64,000 bases of DNA from Artocarpus heterophyllus. Lineage: Eukaryota > Streptophyta > Magnoliopsida > Rosales > Moraceae. Below, piece by piece: positions 61,592 through 64,000 of the stretch. Positions within the stretch are counted from its first letter, which is position 1. Every line of letters begins with the position of its first letter. The notes below the pieces were generated by a model. That model saw only the letters and a program-made list of their open reading frames with translations. It was not told the origin of the DNA and did not search any database. The stretch spans positions 21,485,467 to 21,549,466 of the forward strand of contig CM046354.1 in the NCBI GenBank assembly GCA_025403435.1. The letters are read 5' to 3'. Both the position numbers and the translations under genes were made by a program.

Positions 61592-61771
61592 AGCCTGTTT
61601 GACAAGTCGGTTTAGATCATAGTCCGGACCACTTTTTCAGTTATAAATAGTATAAAGCTCTCGTATGCTACAGTAACAATAAAAAAAAAATCACTACAGT
61701 ATAAAACACTCATATGGTACAGTAAAACAAATTTTACCAACAGTTTTAACCATTCTACCAAACACCTTATA
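61592..61771. repeat. Candidate MITE, about 180 bp
   Basis: The left end TAGCCTGTTTGACAAGTCGG and the complement of the right end, AAGGTGTTTGGTAGAATGG, are imperfect terminal inverted repeats of the kind seen in hAT/Harbinger MITEs. Internal GCTACAGTAA and GGTACAGTAA repeats. Target duplication unclear. Confidence 0.4.
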
Positions 61772-62175
61772 AATTTGAGATAAGAAAAAGTTCAAGGGTT
61801 AAAGTTAAAATACTTTCAAGTACAAAGACTAATTTTAGAAAGAAAAGAAAGTCTAATGACCTTGGATAAATTTAACTCTAAATCTAAACATCATGGGCCA
61901 AATGGGCGGGATTAATTTGTATAAATAACCCAATAATTGTTCTCCCTCTAAAGGACTTTGACTACCAGAAACAAAAATCATGGACGAAGATAATCAAATC
62001 ATAACTTTTAATCAACCGGGCAAAGTGAATGAGCACTTTTCTTTTTGTTGCAATATTTCAATATATGTTTACAACAAGAGAAAAAAGAAACAGAATAAGA
62101 AAAAAAACAATTCAAAACGTATAATGTTGCAAATATTTGTCAGTAGCTAATTTCAAAAAGGAGCCTTCTGTTTAA
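61772..62175. other. 3' flank of the response regulator gene
   Basis: Probably includes the 3' UTR of the minus-strand gene (adjacent to 62176). No clear polyadenylation site identified. Confidence 0.5.
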
Positions 62176-63337
62176 TCAAGCTAAAGTATCAAATTCTAAT
62201 TGGACAACTTCCAAGTCATGGTATATGTTTCTTTGTCTCTCAGCTGATTGATTTTCTTGTTCCATGGTGATCTCTGTCGAATTGATGGCGTGTTGGTTTC
62301 CCTTTGAGCAACACTTTAACAAATGGGGTCTAAGCTTTTTTACATCTGATAACCGCACTGGTTTCAGAAAGAATTCTTCTGCCCCATCTTCTAAGCATCT
62401 GATAAAAATTGACAAAAAGAACCCATGTAAGTCTTCAAATCACAAAAGCGAAAAGAATTTAGTCGCCCCAAGGATAAATAAAAAGTTAAAAAGTGTTATA
62501 AAATGTTTTTTAATTAAAAAAGGAAAAAAAAGAAAGAGAAAACGTTTTTTTTTTCTGTTAAAAAATTAAAAAACGGCAAAGTTATCAAACTGGGCAGTAA
62601 TTCTTTAATAATCTTTACCTATTAATTCTTGATGGTTCATTCTCTGATGACATGATGATAACTGGTATGTCCTTAAAAGATTTAGATTCCTGCAGATCAG
62701 AAAAAAAAATGTAATTAATTTACGTTTGTTTTAATAAAATTTTGCTAATATTATGCTAGAAAAAGGAGAAAACTAAAAAAAAAAATTCCTAGTTTATTTT
62801 ACCTTAATCTTTCTAAGGAGATCATAGCCGGTCATTCCAGGCATACAGTAATCTGTGATAATCAAATTTACTTCCAAGACCTGGTGATGATTACTTGGGG
62901 AAACAGAGGGAATATTTGCATCATTCTGTTCATCTTCTTCTTCATGCAGACCCAGAAACTCAAGAGCCTTGCTTCCAGAATCTACTGCAGTAACTGTTTA
63001 AAAAAAATAAAAAATACAAAAGATTTAGACCTCAAAGTCTATAAACCTGCGCCAAATGATGCTAGTCCAATTGACAAGGATATGGTGGGCTAAAAGGGAG
63101 ATCCCAGTTCAAATCTTGGAAACAGGTAGCATTGTGTATATATGTAAAAATATAAAAAAGTAATAAAAAAAGTCCATAAATTCAACTTTAAAAAATGGAA
63201 GAAAAAAACAAAAAAGAAGCATGTCAATTACCACGATATGAAGAAGTCTTGAGAAGGGTCTCAATCAACTTTCTGTCAATTATGCTGTCATCAACAGCCA
63301 AGACATGAAACTGGTCAGCTTCTGCAGCCATACCCAT
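62176..63337 (-). CDS. ARR9-like: Type-A cytokinin response regulator, ARR8/ARR9-like, 4 exons
   Basis: A single-domain receiver protein of the cytokinin phosphorelay; type-A members are primary cytokinin-response genes that dampen signalling. Exons on the minus strand: 63337-63232, 62993-62803, 62689-62619 and 62398-62176, with GT...AG at all three introns (238, 113 and 220 bp). Joined, they encode 196 aa. The receiver domain spans about residues 10-150: FHVLAVDDS gives the acidic pair Asp16/Asp17, [17 protein letters not shown] the phospho-acceptor Asp83, [10 protein letters not shown] the conserved Ser/Thr region, and EEFFLKPV the Lys135. The short tail (about 45 aa) has no DNA-binding domain, which separates type-A from type-B regulators. 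The N-terminus [18 protein letters not shown] and the exon pattern suggest the ARR8/ARR9 clade (inference). It is the only intact host gene here. The start is supported by the family N-terminus. No damage seen. Confidence 0.95.
63064..63115 (+). repeat. SINE-like Pol III box pair in intron 1
   Basis: AGTCCAATTG (63064-63073, 9 of 10 to the A-box consensus) and GTTCAAATC (63107-63115, a full B-box match), 33 bp apart as in tRNA-derived SINEs. It lies on the strand opposite to the host gene, within its first intron. No tail or target duplication identified. Confidence 0.35.
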
Positions 63338-64000
63338 CACAAAGATGAACAAGAAGAAGAAGAAAACGCGGAAGGAGAATAATAAGAAAACGACAAAGAA
63401 ATGAAGAACACAGTGAAACCCAACAAAGGGGTTTGTGAGTTTTTAAATGGTAAGCCATCAGAATCAAAAGAGATACGAAATCCTCTTTGGAAATTTGACA
63501 GTTCAGAAAGGAGATCCGCCAGATTTCATCTAAGAGAATCTCAAGGACCTTCTCGGTTGATTTTTGAGTTGGTGACCAAGCAAAGGTGTTGTTTTCTTTC
63601 CAAATAATATATCAATATTCGTCGGGTTTTCTTTCTTTATTGTTACTTTATTTATTAGTCTGACTCTTTCGGTTTCAATGAAGGCAACTATTTTTGGTCC
63701 GTCTTTTCGTTAATGTTAAAGGGCGCAATTAGAGGATTTCCATGCACGTGCATGACCAGCTTATAATAATCTCCTTTAATTTGCATAGATGACCAATTAA
63801 TTAACAACTGAAATTGCTTTGAGGTTCCCAAAATATAGAATATTATACATATTCTCAACCCAAAAAAAAAAAAGAATACGAATGTTTTTTTCTTCGCTTT
63901 TAAAAAGAAATATGTTACTCCTATCATTTTCTTAGTCAAATACTAGTTTATGTTTAGAAGTTTAAGATAAAAAATGATCTTGAGATTATTATGTGGTCGT
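63338..64000 (-). promoter_or_regulatory. Promoter and 5' UTR region of the response regulator gene
   Basis: Upstream of the minus-strand gene. A TATA-like sequence (minus strand TTGATATATTATTT) lies at about 63603-63616. AGATT-type cores, the binding core of type-B response regulators, occur at 63521-63525 (plus), 63537-63541 and 63769-63773 (minus). A GA-rich stretch just upstream of the ATG (63345-63375) is likely 5' UTR. The element at 63741-63754 is listed separately. Confidence 0.4.
63741..63754. promoter_or_regulatory. Composite RY / G-box palindrome
   Basis: CATGCACGTGCATG is a perfect 14-bp palindrome, about 404 bp upstream of the ATG. It merges a G-box (CACGTG) with two RY motifs (CATGCA) in opposite orientation. 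G-boxes bind bZIP/bHLH factors and RY motifs bind B3 factors such as ABI3, FUS3 and VAL. Confidence 0.6.

Noticed and set aside
62264..62569. Plus-strand 101-codon frame
   Set aside because: It overlaps exon 4 and intron 3 of the response regulator on the other strand and has no motif of its own.
1..64000. tRNA, rRNA genes and CRISPR arrays
   Set aside because: No cloverleaf-like or rRNA-like sequence was recognised, and the short repeats present are transposon arrays or microsatellites in a plant genome.

Overview
This is a repeat-dominated, AT-rich stretch of a plant nuclear genome, most likely a eudicot. The evidence is a type-A cytokinin response regulator gene with plant-type introns, a relic of an NPF (NRT1/PTR) transporter, Ty1/copia elements with plant initiator-Met primer sites, a long-LTR gypsy-like element with a decayed tRNA-Asp primer site, and a CACTA (En/Spm) transposon. 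I cannot name the species. Only one host gene looks intact: an ARR8/9-like type-A response regulator at the right end (62176-63337, minus strand, four exons, 196 aa).

Layout. 1-653: 3' end of a copia element. 2020-2366: LINE reverse-transcriptase relic. 4100-10761: complete copia element A with 435-bp LTRs, a TTTTT target duplication, and a gag-pol frame carrying 14 stops and no frameshift. 11150-12048: broken C-terminal half of an NPF transporter gene. 14314-22251: complete CACTA element with GCA target duplication, subterminal CpG-rich repeats, a decayed TNP2-type transposase and a better preserved Transposase_24-like second gene. 24040-26040 and 33628-41815: degenerate LTR-like, largely non-coding sequence. 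27820-33627: copia element B, plus strand, 5' LTR truncated and most of pol deleted. 38566-41040: solo gypsy-like LTR (ATTAC target duplication) with an internal 330-bp tandem duplication. 43248-60601: short-bodied gypsy-like element D of the same LTR family (AGTCC target duplication). Copia element C (44006-53739, minus strand, AAAAC duplication), of the same family as B, is inserted in the 5' LTR of D. 60607-64000: a candidate MITE, then the response regulator gene and its promoter.

Themes. Coding decay in the retroelements is mostly nonsense and missense of the C-to-T / G-to-A type, as expected from deamination of methylated cytosine. The two copia families carry arrays of short CpG-bearing (quasi-)palindromes in their untranslated leaders, and B/C also in their LTRs; the CACTA element carries a comparable array in its subterminal regions. 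Boundaries, target duplications, primer sites and exon joins were read by eye; family assignments rest on motif recognition, not database searches.
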